Shown one piece after another: positions 1-5,839 of a stretch of DNA of 6,058 bases. Source of the stretch: Aeromicrobium sp. (GTDB taxonomy: Bacteria; Actinomycetota; Actinomycetes; Propionibacteriales; Nocardioidaceae). Below the pieces are notes generated by a model. That model had not been told where the DNA came from, made no database searches, and worked only from the letters and a program-made list of their open reading frames with translations. The stretch covers positions 1-6,058 of the forward strand of contig JALRKU010000280.1 in assembly GCA_023254755.1 (NCBI GenBank), read 5' to 3'. The translations under genes were made by a program, and so were the position numbers. Each line of letters opens with the position of its first letter. Within the stretch, counting starts at the first letter, position 1.

Positions 1-1353
1 GTCGGCGGCCGCGCCCCGGCCGGCCGCTGGGGCATGGGCACCCTGCAGGAGCTCGACCACCCGCCGATCTTCGAGACCGTCTCGACGTGGGCGGCCACCG
101 CGCACACCCTCGCCGACATCGCCCCCACCGTCCACGAGGCGTTCAACCGCGCCGGGTCCTCGCACCGCGGGCCGACCTTCGTCGACGTCCCGATGGACGA
201 GTTCTTCAACGCCGGACCTCTGGGCGCCGCCACGGGTCCGGACCGGGCTCCCCTGCAGCCCGACGCCGACGACCTGAACCGCGTCGCTCGACTCCTGCAG
301 GACGCCCACCACCCCGTGCTCGTCCTCGGGACCGACGTCTGGGCCGACGGCGCCGAGGACGCCGCGTCGCGCTTCGCCGCCGAGACCGGCATCCCCGTCA
401 TCGCCAACGGCATGGGTCGCGGGCTCCTGCCGGGTGGCCACCCCCAGCTCGTCACCAAGGCCCGCTCCGCCGCGTTCTCGGGGGCCGACCTCGTCGTCGT
501 CGCCGGCACGCCGCTCGACTTCCGTCTCGGCTACGGCGTCTTCGGGGGCAAGGACGGCGCCACGCCGGCGCGGGTCGTCCACCTCGCCGACTCCCCCGGC
601 CAGCTCTCGACCCACGCCGACCTCGCCGGGTCGGCCGCCGGCGACCTGACGCTCGTGCTCGACGGCATCCTGGCCGCACTGCAGTCGGCGCCCGGCTCCC
701 GGCCGGACTGGTCGTCCTGGCTCGGGCAGCTGCAGGACCTCGTCTCCGCCGCGGCCGCGCGCGACGTCGACCTGCTCGCGTCGACCAGCGACCCCATCCA
801 CCCGGCACGGATCTACGGCGAGCTGCTCCCCCGCCTCGCCGACGACGCCGTCGTCATCGGCGACGGCGGCGACTTCGTGTCGTTCGCCGGCAAGTTCGTC
901 GAGCCGCGCCGACCCGGAGGCTGGCTCGATCCGGGCCCCTACGGGTGCCTGGGCGCGGGGCTCGGCGCGGCGATGGCCGCCCGCATCGCCCGTCCGTCGG
1001 ACCAGGTCGTGCTCCTGCTGGGCGACGGCGCGGCCGGCATGTCGCTGATCGACGTCGACACGCTGGTCCGCCACCGCCTGCCGGTGGTCATGGTCGTCGG
1101 CAACAACTCGGCGTGGGGCCTCGAGAAGGGGCCGATGCAGTTCCTGTACGGCTACGACGTCGCGGCCGACCTCGCGCCCAACACCCGCTACGACCAGGTC
1201 GTGACGGCCCTCGGTGGAGGGGGCGAGCTGGTGACCGATCCACGCGAGATCGGCCCCGCGCTCGACCGCGCGTTCGCGTCGGGCGTCCCCTACCTGGTGA
1301 ACGTCGCGACGGACGTGCAGGCGCAGTACCCCCGCAACACCACCGGCATCTGA
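1..1353 (+). CDS. Thiamine-diphosphate enzyme, acetolactate synthase family (IlvG-like), 5'-truncated
   Basis: The reading frame is open from base 1 and encodes 450 residues to the TGA at 1351-1353. The ATG at 34 is internal, because the residues before it (RAPAGRWGMGTLQE) are conserved family sequence. The family runs to about 550 residues, so roughly 100 N-terminal residues, including the catalytic glutamate of the Pyr domain, lie outside the window. Visible in order are the end of the Pyr domain (about 1-65, ending FVDVPMDEFF), a central domain (about 85-220, with VLVLGTDVWADGAED and the PLDFRLGYG segment) and the PP domain (about 265-430). The PP domain carries the ThDP/Mg motif: GDG at 341-343, 24 residues, then NN at 368-369. 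By memory it closely resembles mycobacterial IlvG (Rv1820), a putative acetolactate synthase paralogue joining two pyruvates or pyruvate plus 2-ketobutyrate in the cytoplasm. The true substrate is uncertain, since related enzymes are 2-hydroxyacyl-CoA lyases and decarboxylases. No regulatory-subunit gene is adjacent. Confidence 0.88.
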   Translation, partial: VGGRAPAGRWGMGTLQELDHPPIFETVSTWAATAHTLADIAPTVHEAFNRAGSSHRGPTFVDVPMDEFFNAGPLGAATGPDRAPLQPDADDLNRVARLLQDAHHPVLVLGTDVWADGAEDAASRFAAETGIPVIANGMGRGLLPGGHPQLVTKARSAAFSGADLVVVAGTPLDFRLGYGVFGGKDGATPARVVHLADSPGQLSTHADLAGSAAGDLTLVLDGILAALQSAPGSRPDWSSWLGQLQDLVSAAAARDVDLLASTSDPIHPARIYGELLPRLADDAVVIGDGGDFVSFAGKFVEPRRPGGWLDPGPYGCLGAGLGAAMAARIARPSDQVVLLLGDGAAGMSLIDVDTLVRHRLPVVMVVGNNSAWGLEKGPMQFLYGYDVAADLAPNTRYDQVVTALGGGGELVTDPREIGPALDRAFASGVPYLVNVATDVQAQYPRNTTGI

Positions 1354-1503
1354 TCACCGCAGGCGAGGTCGCGTCGCGACCGAGCCACTGCGCCCCGTGA
1401 GCCACTCGGCGCACGGCCCAGCGGGCGAGACGCCGAGGACGCGACGGCGGACCACGCCGGCGCGTGCGAGAGGATGGCGCCGTGGTGGTCCGGGGTGCTC
1501 GCG
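1354..1503 (+). promoter_or_regulatory. Intergenic region with candidate leaderless-type promoter for the ABC operon
   Basis: This is the only sizeable gap upstream of the ABC pair. GAGGAT at 1470-1475 resembles an actinobacterial -10 element, with a weak GAC-containing -35-like match near 1448-1453. It ends six bases before a GTG at 1482, the same spacing as TACGGT to ATG in front of the thioesterase gene. Two modest inverted repeats lie just after the first gene: GGTCGCG-T-CGCGACC at 1367-1381, and TGCGCC/GGCGCA at 1389-1394 and 1408-1413. Neither has a T-run, so termination there is doubtful. GAGCCACT occurs twice, at 1382 and 1399, 17 bases apart, and might be a binding site or chance. 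The promoter call is inference from spacing only. Confidence 0.35.
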
Positions 1504-1511
1504 ATGTCTGA
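1482..1511 (+). other. Possible nine-codon leader ORF overlapping the ABC gene start
   Basis: A GTG at 1482 opens a nine-codon frame (VVVRGARDV) ending in TGA at 1509-1511. It overlaps the ATG at 1504 of the transporter gene in a different frame. The GTG sits six bases after the candidate -10 element, so a leaderless transcript could begin on it, and terminating ribosomes could then reinitiate at 1504. In GC-rich DNA a frame this short is common by chance, so this is only a suggestion. Confidence 0.2.
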
Positions 1512-3201
1512 CGCCCCGACCCTGACCCCGGCCGCGTTGCTGCGCCGGAGCCTGCGACGTCATCGCCGGTCGCTGGCGATCGGGTACCCGCTCATCGTCA
1601 CGTGGCAGCTGTGCGAGACGCTCGTGCCGGTCGTCATCGGGTTCGTCGTCGACCACAGCATCCGCACCGGCCGGGTCAGCGACCTGCTCGAGGCCCTCCC
1701 GGCCCTGGTGCTCCTGTTCCTCGTCCTCGCGTTCGCGTACCGGTTCGGGAGCCGCTTCGTCGAGCGCAGCACCGAGACCGAGGCGCACCGGCTGCGGCTC
1801 GAGATCGCCGGGCACGTGCTGCACCCGCGCGGCGCCCGCGCCGATCTGCTGCCCGGTGAGATCCAGTCGCTCGCGACGTCCGACGCGGACCTGGTCCCCA
1901 CCGTGTTCCGCCAGCTCGGCTACACGATCGCCTCGCTCACGGCGATCGTCGTCGTCGCGGCCTACCTGCTCGCGGTCGACGTGGTGATCGGCCTGCTGGT
2001 GCTGCTCGGCGTCCCTGCCGTGCTGGCGCTGATCCAGGTCGTCTCGCCCCTGGTCGCACGGCGAACCGCGGCCCAGCAGGAGCGCACGGCGTCGGCGACG
2101 GGTCTGGCCGCGGACCTCGTGCAGGGGCTGCGGCCGCTCAAGGGCATCGGGGGCGAGGACGTCGCCCTGCGCCGCTACCGCGCCGCGAGCCGGACCGCGT
2201 CCGACGCCACGATCGGTCTGGCCCGCTCGTGGGGGTACCTCGGCGGGCTCACGGCAGCCCTCAGCACCGCCCTTCTGGCGGCCGTCACGCTGGTCGCCGG
2301 CACCGCGGCCGTCGAGGGACGCATCACCCTCGGCGAGCTCGTCGCCATCGTCGGCCTCACCCAGTTCCTCGCCGAGCCGATCGGCGCCCTCGGCGACCTC
2401 TCGGCGCAGTTCGCCGGTTCCCGGGCGGCAGCCGGCCGCATCGCGGCGTTCCTCGCGACCCCGCGGCTGGTCGCCGACGGTGACGACGTGCCTGCCACCG
2501 GCACCTCGACGCTCGCCCTCGCCGACGTCGTCGTCGGCCCCGTGCGCGGCCTGTCCCTCACGACCCGCGACGGCGAGCTGCTCGCGGTGGTGGTCGACGA
2601 CCCCGCCGTCGGTGACACCCTGCTCTCGGTGCTCGCGGGCGAGAGAGTCGTCGAGTCCGGCGTCGCCGTGCTGGGTGGCGCCGACCTGTCCCGACTCGAC
2701 CTGGCAGCACGACGGGCCACCCTCACCGTCGCTCCGCACCACACGACGATCAGCGAGGGCACGCTCCGCTCCGTCGTCGACCCCGACGGCTCCCTGTCCG
2801 AGGGGGCGCTCGCAGCGGTGCTCCGGGCGTCCGCGGCGCAGGACGTGGTGGACCTGCACCGCGACGGGCTCGAGCGCCGAGTCCGGGCCGAGGGCACCTC
2901 GCTGTCCGGTGGACAGCGCCAGCGTCTGGCGCTGGCGCGGGCCCTCGCGGTCGACGCACCGGTCCTGGTTCTCCACGACCCGACCAGCGCCGTCGACGCC
3001 GTGACCGAGCAGGTCGTCGCCGACGGCGTGGCCGGCCTGCGGCGCCGGGCCGGTCGGACCACCGTGGTCCTCACCAGCAGTCCCGCCCTCCTGCAGGCTG
3101 CCGACCGGGTCGTCGTGGTGCGCGACGGCCGCGCCGCCGCCGAGGGCAGGCACGCCGACCTGCTGGCCGACGCCGCGTACCGCGAGGCGGTGCTGCGATG
3201 A
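1504..3201 (+). CDS. ABC exporter half-transporter with a degenerate nucleotide-binding domain (subunit 1)
   Basis: This encodes 565 residues in the usual exporter order: a six-helix membrane domain (helices about 23-50, 63-81, 139-158, 159-181, 245-268, 275-295), then an NBD from about 335. The signature LSGGQRQR is perfect (LSGGQ 467-471) and the D-loop SAVD (495-498) is kept. The other nucleotide contacts are lost. The Walker A position reads VDDPAVGDT (364-372), with the glycines replaced, Lys replaced by G370 and Ser by D371. The Q-loop Gln is H412, the Walker B Asp is H491, the catalytic Glu is D492, the H-loop His is S525, and no A-loop aromatic is evident. It can still complete an ATP site held by its partner, whose gene follows with a 4-base overlap. 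The substrate is unknown. I chose the ATG at 1504 (MSDAPTLTP). An in-frame ATG at 1474 would add ten residues but abuts its purine-rich stretch too closely for a ribosome site. The frame is intact, so this is not an obvious pseudogene. Confidence 0.9.
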   Translation: MSDAPTLTPAALLRRSLRRHRRSLAIGYPLIVTWQLCETLVPVVIGFVVDHSIRTGRVSDLLEALPALVLLFLVLAFAYRFGSRFVERSTETEAHRLRLEIAGHVLHPRGARADLLPGEIQSLATSDADLVPTVFRQLGYTIASLTAIVVVAAYLLAVDVVIGLLVLLGVPAVLALIQVVSPLVARRTAAQQERTASATGLAADLVQGLRPLKGIGGEDVALRRYRAASRTASDATIGLARSWGYLGGLTAALSTALLAAVTLVAGTAAVEGRITLGELVAIVGLTQFLAEPIGALGDLSAQFAGSRAAAGRIAAFLATPRLVADGDDVPATGTSTLALADVVVGPVRGLSLTTRDGELLAVVVDDPAVGDTLLSVLAGERVVESGVAVLGGADLSRLDLAARRATLTVAPHHTTISEGTLRSVVDPDGSLSEGALAAVLRASAAQDVVDLHRDGLERRVRAEGTSLSGGQRQRLALARALAVDAPVLVLHDPTSAVDAVTEQVVADGVAGLRRRAGRTTVVLTSSPALLQAADRVVVVRDGRAAAEGRHADLLADAAYREAVLR

Positions 3202-4961
3202 CGGGCCCGACCCGCGAGCTGCTGCCCGTCGCGTCGGGACGCGATGCGGTGCGGCGGTCGTGGTCGCTGCTGCGCTCGCACGTGGGCTGGCTCGCGGTGA
3301 CCGTCGTGGCGTTCCTGGTGGCCGGGATCGCGGGCCTCGTGCCGGTGCTGATGATCGGGCGGGTCGTCGACGCCGCCGCGTCCGGCGGCGACCGGTCCGA
3401 CGTCGTCACTGCGGTCGTGGGCATCGTGGTCGCCGGACTCGTGGCCGCCGTGGCGACCGGGCTGTCGACCGCCTCGCTCGCCCGGGCGGTCGCTCCCGCT
3501 CTCGCCTCGCTGAGGGAGGCGGTGCTCGAGCGGGCGCTCCACCTGCCGACCGCGCGCGTCGAGGCGGCAGGCGTGGGCGACGTCGTCTCGCGCGTCGGCG
3601 ACGACGTCCGCCAGGTCACCGAGTCGCTCGACGAGGCCGTGCCTGCCACCGTGTCGTCGGCCGTCACGCTCGTGTTCACGGTCGGCGGCCTGTTCACGCT
3701 GGACTGGCGACTCGGCCTGGCAGGCCTGCTCGCCGCGCCGTCGTACCTGCTCGCTGTCCGGTGGTACGTCCCGCGCTCCGCTCCGCTGTACCGCGACGAG
3801 CGGCAGGCGCAGGGCGAGCGGGCCGACGCGCTCGTCACCGGCGTCCAGGGCGCCTCGACGGTGCGGGCGTTCGGACGTGAGGACGACGCGGTCGGGCGCA
3901 TCGAGCAGACGTCGGCCGCGGCGCTCGCCGTCACCCTGAGGGTGTTCACCCTGTTCACCCGGTTCGGGTTCCGGATGAACATGTCCGAGCTCGTCGGCAT
4001 GGCCGCCGTCCTGATCGCCGGCTTCTGGACGGTCCGCTCCGGGGCGGGAACCGTGGGTGAGGCGACGGCCGCCGCCCTGTTCTTCCACCGGCTGTTCAAC
4101 CCGATCGGCGCACTGCTGTTCCTGTTCGACACGGTCCAGGCCGCCGGGGCCGCGACAGCGCGTCTGGTCGGGGTCGCCGATCTGCCTGCTCCTCGCACCG
4201 ACCGGATCGACCCCGGCACGGCGCCGGACCTGACGCTGACCGGCGTGCGGCACGCCTACGAGGCGGGGCGCGAGGTCCTGGCGCCCCTCGACCTCACGGT
4301 CCCGGCCGGCCAGGTCGTGGCGGTCGTCGGCGCGACGGGCGCCGGCAAGACCACCCTCGGCTCGATCGCCGCAGCGGCCCTGCGTCCCTCCGGTGGCGTC
4401 GTGCGACTCGGCGGTCACGACCTGCACGCGATCGACGAGGCCGAGGCCCGCCGCCACGTCGCCCTCGTCTCGCAGGAGGTGCACGTCTTCGCCGGCACCG
4501 TCCGCGACAACCTCCTGCTCGCCGATGCCGAGGCCACCGACGACGACCTGAGGGCCGCACTGACGACCGTGCTCGCGACGGCGTGGGTCGATGCCCTGCC
4601 GTCCGGTCTCGACACGGTCGTCGGCGACCACGGCCACCCGCTCACCTCGCCGCAGGCGCAGCAGATGGCGCTGGCCCGCGTGGTGCTGGCCGATCCGCGG
4701 GTCGTCGTGCTCGACGAGGCGACCGCCGAGGCCGGTTCGTCGGGTGCTCGCGACCTGGAGCGGGCCGCGCTGCGGGCCCTGGCGGGCCGGTCGGCCGTCG
4801 TCATCGCCCACCGGTTGACGCAGGCCCGCGACGCCGACGTCGTCGTGGTCCTGCACGACGGCGTCGTCGTCGAGACCGGTCGCCACGACGACCTCGTCGC
4901 CCGCGAGGGCCGGTACGCGGCGCTGTGGCGTGCCTGGTCCGCGGAGGGCGGGCGCGCGTGA
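3198..4961 (+). CDS. ABC exporter half-transporter with intact Walker motifs but altered signature (subunit 2)
   Basis: This encodes 587 residues: a six-helix membrane domain (helices about 31-57, 69-94, 148-168, 170-190, 263-280, 287-312), then an NBD from about 345. The ATP-binding half is complete: A-loop Y354, Walker A GATGAGKTT (378-386, K384), Q-loop Q426, Walker B VVVLDE with D506 and catalytic E507, and H-loop H538. The signature is LTSPQ (482-486) instead of LSGGQ, and the D-loop reads AEAG (510-513), losing its Asp. It should therefore bind ATP itself but not complete a site for its partner, the reverse of subunit 1. The ATG at 3198 overlaps the upstream TGA as ATGA, implying translational coupling and equal amounts of both subunits. 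A heterodimeric multidrug, lipid or peptide exporter in the cytoplasmic membrane is likely. No substrate clue such as a biosynthetic cluster or adjacent regulator is in view. Confidence 0.92.
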   Translation: MTGPTRELLPVASGRDAVRRSWSLLRSHVGWLAVTVVAFLVAGIAGLVPVLMIGRVVDAAASGGDRSDVVTAVVGIVVAGLVAAVATGLSTASLARAVAPALASLREAVLERALHLPTARVEAAGVGDVVSRVGDDVRQVTESLDEAVPATVSSAVTLVFTVGGLFTLDWRLGLAGLLAAPSYLLAVRWYVPRSAPLYRDERQAQGERADALVTGVQGASTVRAFGREDDAVGRIEQTSAAALAVTLRVFTLFTRFGFRMNMSELVGMAAVLIAGFWTVRSGAGTVGEATAAALFFHRLFNPIGALLFLFDTVQAAGAATARLVGVADLPAPRTDRIDPGTAPDLTLTGVRHAYEAGREVLAPLDLTVPAGQVVAVVGATGAGKTTLGSIAAAALRPSGGVVRLGGHDLHAIDEAEARRHVALVSQEVHVFAGTVRDNLLLADAEATDDDLRAALTTVLATAWVDALPSGLDTVVGDHGHPLTSPQAQQMALARVVLADPRVVVLDEATAEAGSSGARDLERAALRALAGRSAVVIAHRLTQARDADVVVVLHDGVVVETGRHDDLVAREGRYAALWRAWSAEGGRA

Positions 4962-4978
4962 GCGCCGCCGCCGATGAG

Positions 4979-5013
4979 TCGAGCGATCGACGACGGTCGC
5001 GTACGGTGCGGCC
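4979..5013 (+). promoter_or_regulatory. Candidate promoter for a leaderless thioesterase transcript
   Basis: TACGGT at 5002-5007 matches the TAnnnT form of actinobacterial -10 elements and ends six bases before the ATG at 5014, so transcription would start at or next to the start codon. No Shine-Dalgarno sequence is present, which fits leaderless translation. A weak -35-like TCGAGC lies at 4979-4984 with a 17-base spacer. It overlaps a small inverted repeat, GTCGA-GCGA-TCGAC at 4978-4991, that could be an operator or a short hairpin after the ABC operon. Confidence 0.5.
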
Positions 5014-5391
5014 ATGGACGTGACGGCATCGGTGGTGCACGTGGTCGGCTCGGAGCACACGGCGCGGGCCGTCGGCAGCGGCGACCTCGAGGTCCTCGGC
5101 ACGCCGGTGGTCCTGGCCTGGTGCGAGGAGGCCACGTGCGCGGCCCTCACCCTGCCGGACCACGCGACGAGCGTCGGGGTGCGGGTCGCGCTGGAGCACC
5201 TGGCCGCCAGCGCGATCGGGTCGACGGTCACCGCGACCGCGACCGGCCGGCTCGACGACGACGGCCGCCGCGCCGAGCTCGTGGTCGAGGCCACCGACGA
5301 GACGGGCCGGCTGCTGGCGCGCGGCACCGTGGTCCGAGCGGTCGTGGACCGGGAGCGGTTTCTCGCCCGTGTCCCCGCTGTGGAAGAATAG
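5014..5391 (+). CDS. Hotdog-fold thioesterase, fluoroacetyl-CoA thioesterase (FlK)-like
   Basis: This encodes a 125-residue cytoplasmic protein, near the usual single-hotdog length and expected to dimerise. Aligned by eye to FlK of Streptomyces cattleya, it keeps the catalytic triad: T30 and E38 eight residues apart in GTPVVLAWCEEA (FlK T42 and E50), and H62 in ALEHLAASAIGS (FlK H76), seven residues before the conserved glycine. The following alternating strands (STVTATATGRL, RRAELVVEATDE, LARGTVVRAVVD) are typical of the fold. It probably hydrolyses an acyl-CoA thioester. FlK-like proteins occur widely in actinobacteria that make no fluoroacetate, so the substrate here is more likely an ordinary or unknown acyl-CoA. 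The ATG at 5014 is favoured by the -10 element just upstream. It lies 52 bases after the ABC operon and 32 before the bL37 gene, on the same strand, but seems to have its own promoter. Confidence 0.82.
   Translation: MDVTASVVHVVGSEHTARAVGSGDLEVLGTPVVLAWCEEATCAALTLPDHATSVGVRVALEHLAASAIGSTVTATATGRLDDDGRRAELVVEATDETGRLLARGTVVRAVVDRERFLARVPAVEE
5384..5389 (+). promoter_or_regulatory. Candidate -10 element for the bL37 gene
   Basis: AAGAAT matches TATAAT at four of six positions and overlaps the stop codon of the thioesterase gene. Starting transcription about seven bases later would give a leader of roughly 28 bases carrying the strong ribosome site at 5411. No good -35 is visible (TTTCTC at 5359-5364 is weak), so read-through from the thioesterase promoter is an equal possibility. 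Confidence 0.3.
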
Positions 5392-5410
5392 GCCGTCGCA
5401 CACGAACTTC

Positions 5411-5416
5411 AGGAGG
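5411..5416 (+). promoter_or_regulatory. Strong ribosome binding site for bL37
   Basis: AGGAGG, followed by A, lies seven bases before the ATG at 5424. It is the best Shine-Dalgarno match on the plus strand of the window. It supports the tiny downstream frame as a highly translated gene and fixes its start. Confidence 0.85.
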
Positions 5417-5423
5417 ACCCGTC

Positions 5424-5498
5424 ATGGGCAAGACCGGACGCAAGCGCCGCGCACGTCGCAAGAAGGGCGCGAACCACGGCAAGCGCCCCAACGCGTGA
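5424..5498 (+). CDS. 50S ribosomal protein bL37
   Basis: This is a 24-residue, extremely basic protein with 11 Lys/Arg: MGKTGRKRRARRKK, then GANHGKRPNA. The ANHGKRPN tail and basic N-terminal half match the short protein bL37 first recognised in structures of mycobacterial 50S subunits, where it is a small rRNA-binding peptide. The length is the family's normal 24 residues. A near-consensus AGGAGG seven bases upstream and a strong terminator 14 bases downstream frame it as a discrete gene. It has no cysteine, so it is not a zinc-ribbon ribosomal protein. It is easily missed by gene callers because of its size. It is convergent with rsrA-sigR; by memory this neighbourhood recurs in actinobacteria, but I cannot verify that here. 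Identity rests on the recalled sequence pattern and context. Confidence 0.87.
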   Translation: MGKTGRKRRARRKKGANHGKRPNA

Positions 5499-5512
5499 GG
5501 CCGTGAACGCCA

Positions 5513-5540
5513 GAGACCCCCGTCGATCGACGGGGGTCTC
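5513..5540. terminator. Perfect 28-bp palindrome, probable bidirectional terminator
   Basis: GAGACCCCCGTCGA at 5513-5526 is followed directly by its exact reverse complement at 5527-5540. The RNA would fold into a 12-bp GC-rich stem closing a GAUC tetraloop. On the plus strand TTCGTCT follows, a weak U-rich tail. On the minus strand the downstream sequence is less U-rich. It starts 14 bases after the bL37 stop and lies between convergent genes, so it probably ends transcription from bL37 and may also catch rsrA-sigR read-through. Confidence 0.85.
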
Positions 5541-5545
5541 TTCGT

Positions 5546-5559
5546 CTGCGGGCCCGCAG
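5546..5559. terminator. Second perfect palindrome, possible rsrA-sigR terminator hairpin
   Basis: CTGCGGG at 5546-5552 abuts its exact complement CCCGCAG at 5553-5559. It begins ten bases after the rsrA stop on the minus strand and lies five bases from the 28-bp palindrome. As a hairpin it would have a 5-bp stem with a 4-base loop. There is no U-run, so it may act as an accessory or stabilising hairpin in tandem with the larger one. Confidence 0.45.
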
Positions 5560-5569
5560 GCCGGGGTCG

Positions 5570-5839
5570 TCAGAGCTGCTTGGTCTCGGTGATCTGCACG
5601 CTCACCGTGCGGATCGACAGCAGCACCTTCTCGCGCAGCGGCGGCGGCGCCTTCTCGGCGCACGAGCGGGAGACGAGCTGCTTGACGATGCGCTCGAGGT
5701 CGTACGCCGTGAGGCACTCGCTGCAGTCGTCGATGTGGGCCTGGATCTCGGCGCAGCTGGCGGTGTCGATCTCGCTGTCGATGAACAGGTAGAGGTTCTC
5801 GAGCGCCTTCTCGCAGTCGGGTCCGTCGCACGCGCCCAT
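5570..5839 (-). CDS. rsrA: Mycothiol-system anti-sigma factor RsrA/RshA (zinc-binding, ZAS family)
   Basis: This encodes an 89-residue cytoplasmic protein. The ZAS signature is H35-x3-C39-x2-C42 in HIDDCSEC, with C9 as the expected fourth zinc ligand. Further cysteines C4, C29 and C60 (in RSCAEKAPPPLREKV) fit the RsrA pattern. In characterised homologues (Streptomyces RsrA, mycobacterial RshA) the reduced zinc form binds the partner sigma factor. Oxidation forms a disulfide within the zinc site, expels zinc and frees sigma to switch on thioredoxin and mycothiol genes. The ATG shares its A with the sigma gene's stop codon (TGATG), and a GGAGG on the minus strand (5853-5849), nine bases upstream, lies inside the sigma coding end. 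The two proteins are thus likely made by coupled translation in a fixed ratio. The C-terminus (SVQITETKQL) is short and charged. Confidence 0.94.
   Translation of the reverse strand: MGACDGPDCEKALENLYLFIDSEIDTASCAEIQAHIDDCSECLTAYDLERIVKQLVSRSCAEKAPPPLREKVLLSIRTVSVQITETKQL

Noticed and set aside
87..1400. Plus-strand frame of 437 codons overlapping the thiamine-diphosphate enzyme
   Set aside because: The product is almost pure Arg/Pro/Gly/Ala. The other frame carries the conserved GDG...NN motif and family sequence.
1367..1413. Terminator after the thiamine-diphosphate enzyme gene
   Set aside because: The two inverted repeats are short (6-7 bp arms) and no T-rich stretch follows, so the evidence is too weak for a separate call.
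1474..1503. Ten-residue N-terminal extension of the first ABC protein from ATG 1474
   Set aside because: The purine-rich GAGAGG abuts this ATG with no spacer, and the extension MAPWWSGVLA looks unlike coding sequence. ATG 1504 gives a typical exporter N-terminus. Not fully excluded.
1354..3153. Reverse-strand open frame of about 600 codons opposite the first ABC gene
   Set aside because: The composition is Gly/Asp/Arg/Gln-rich with no membrane segments or motifs. It is a codon-bias shadow of the ABC gene.
1504..3201. First ABC gene as a pseudogene
   Set aside because: The frame is uninterrupted, the membrane domain, LSGGQ and D-loop are intact, and the losses are confined to one ATP site. 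That points to specialisation rather than decay.
2175..5327. Reverse-strand open frame of about 1050 codons opposite both ABC genes and the thioesterase
   Set aside because: The translation is a Ser/Arg/Ala/Asp-rich low-complexity mix with no domain, and it lies antisense to genes with clear motifs. Long antisense frames are expected from G/C-rich third positions.
5383..5410. SigR-type promoter (GGAAT-N18/19-GTT) before bL37
   Set aside because: A GGAAG is present at 5382-5386, but no GTT follows at the required distance, so the match fails at both halves.
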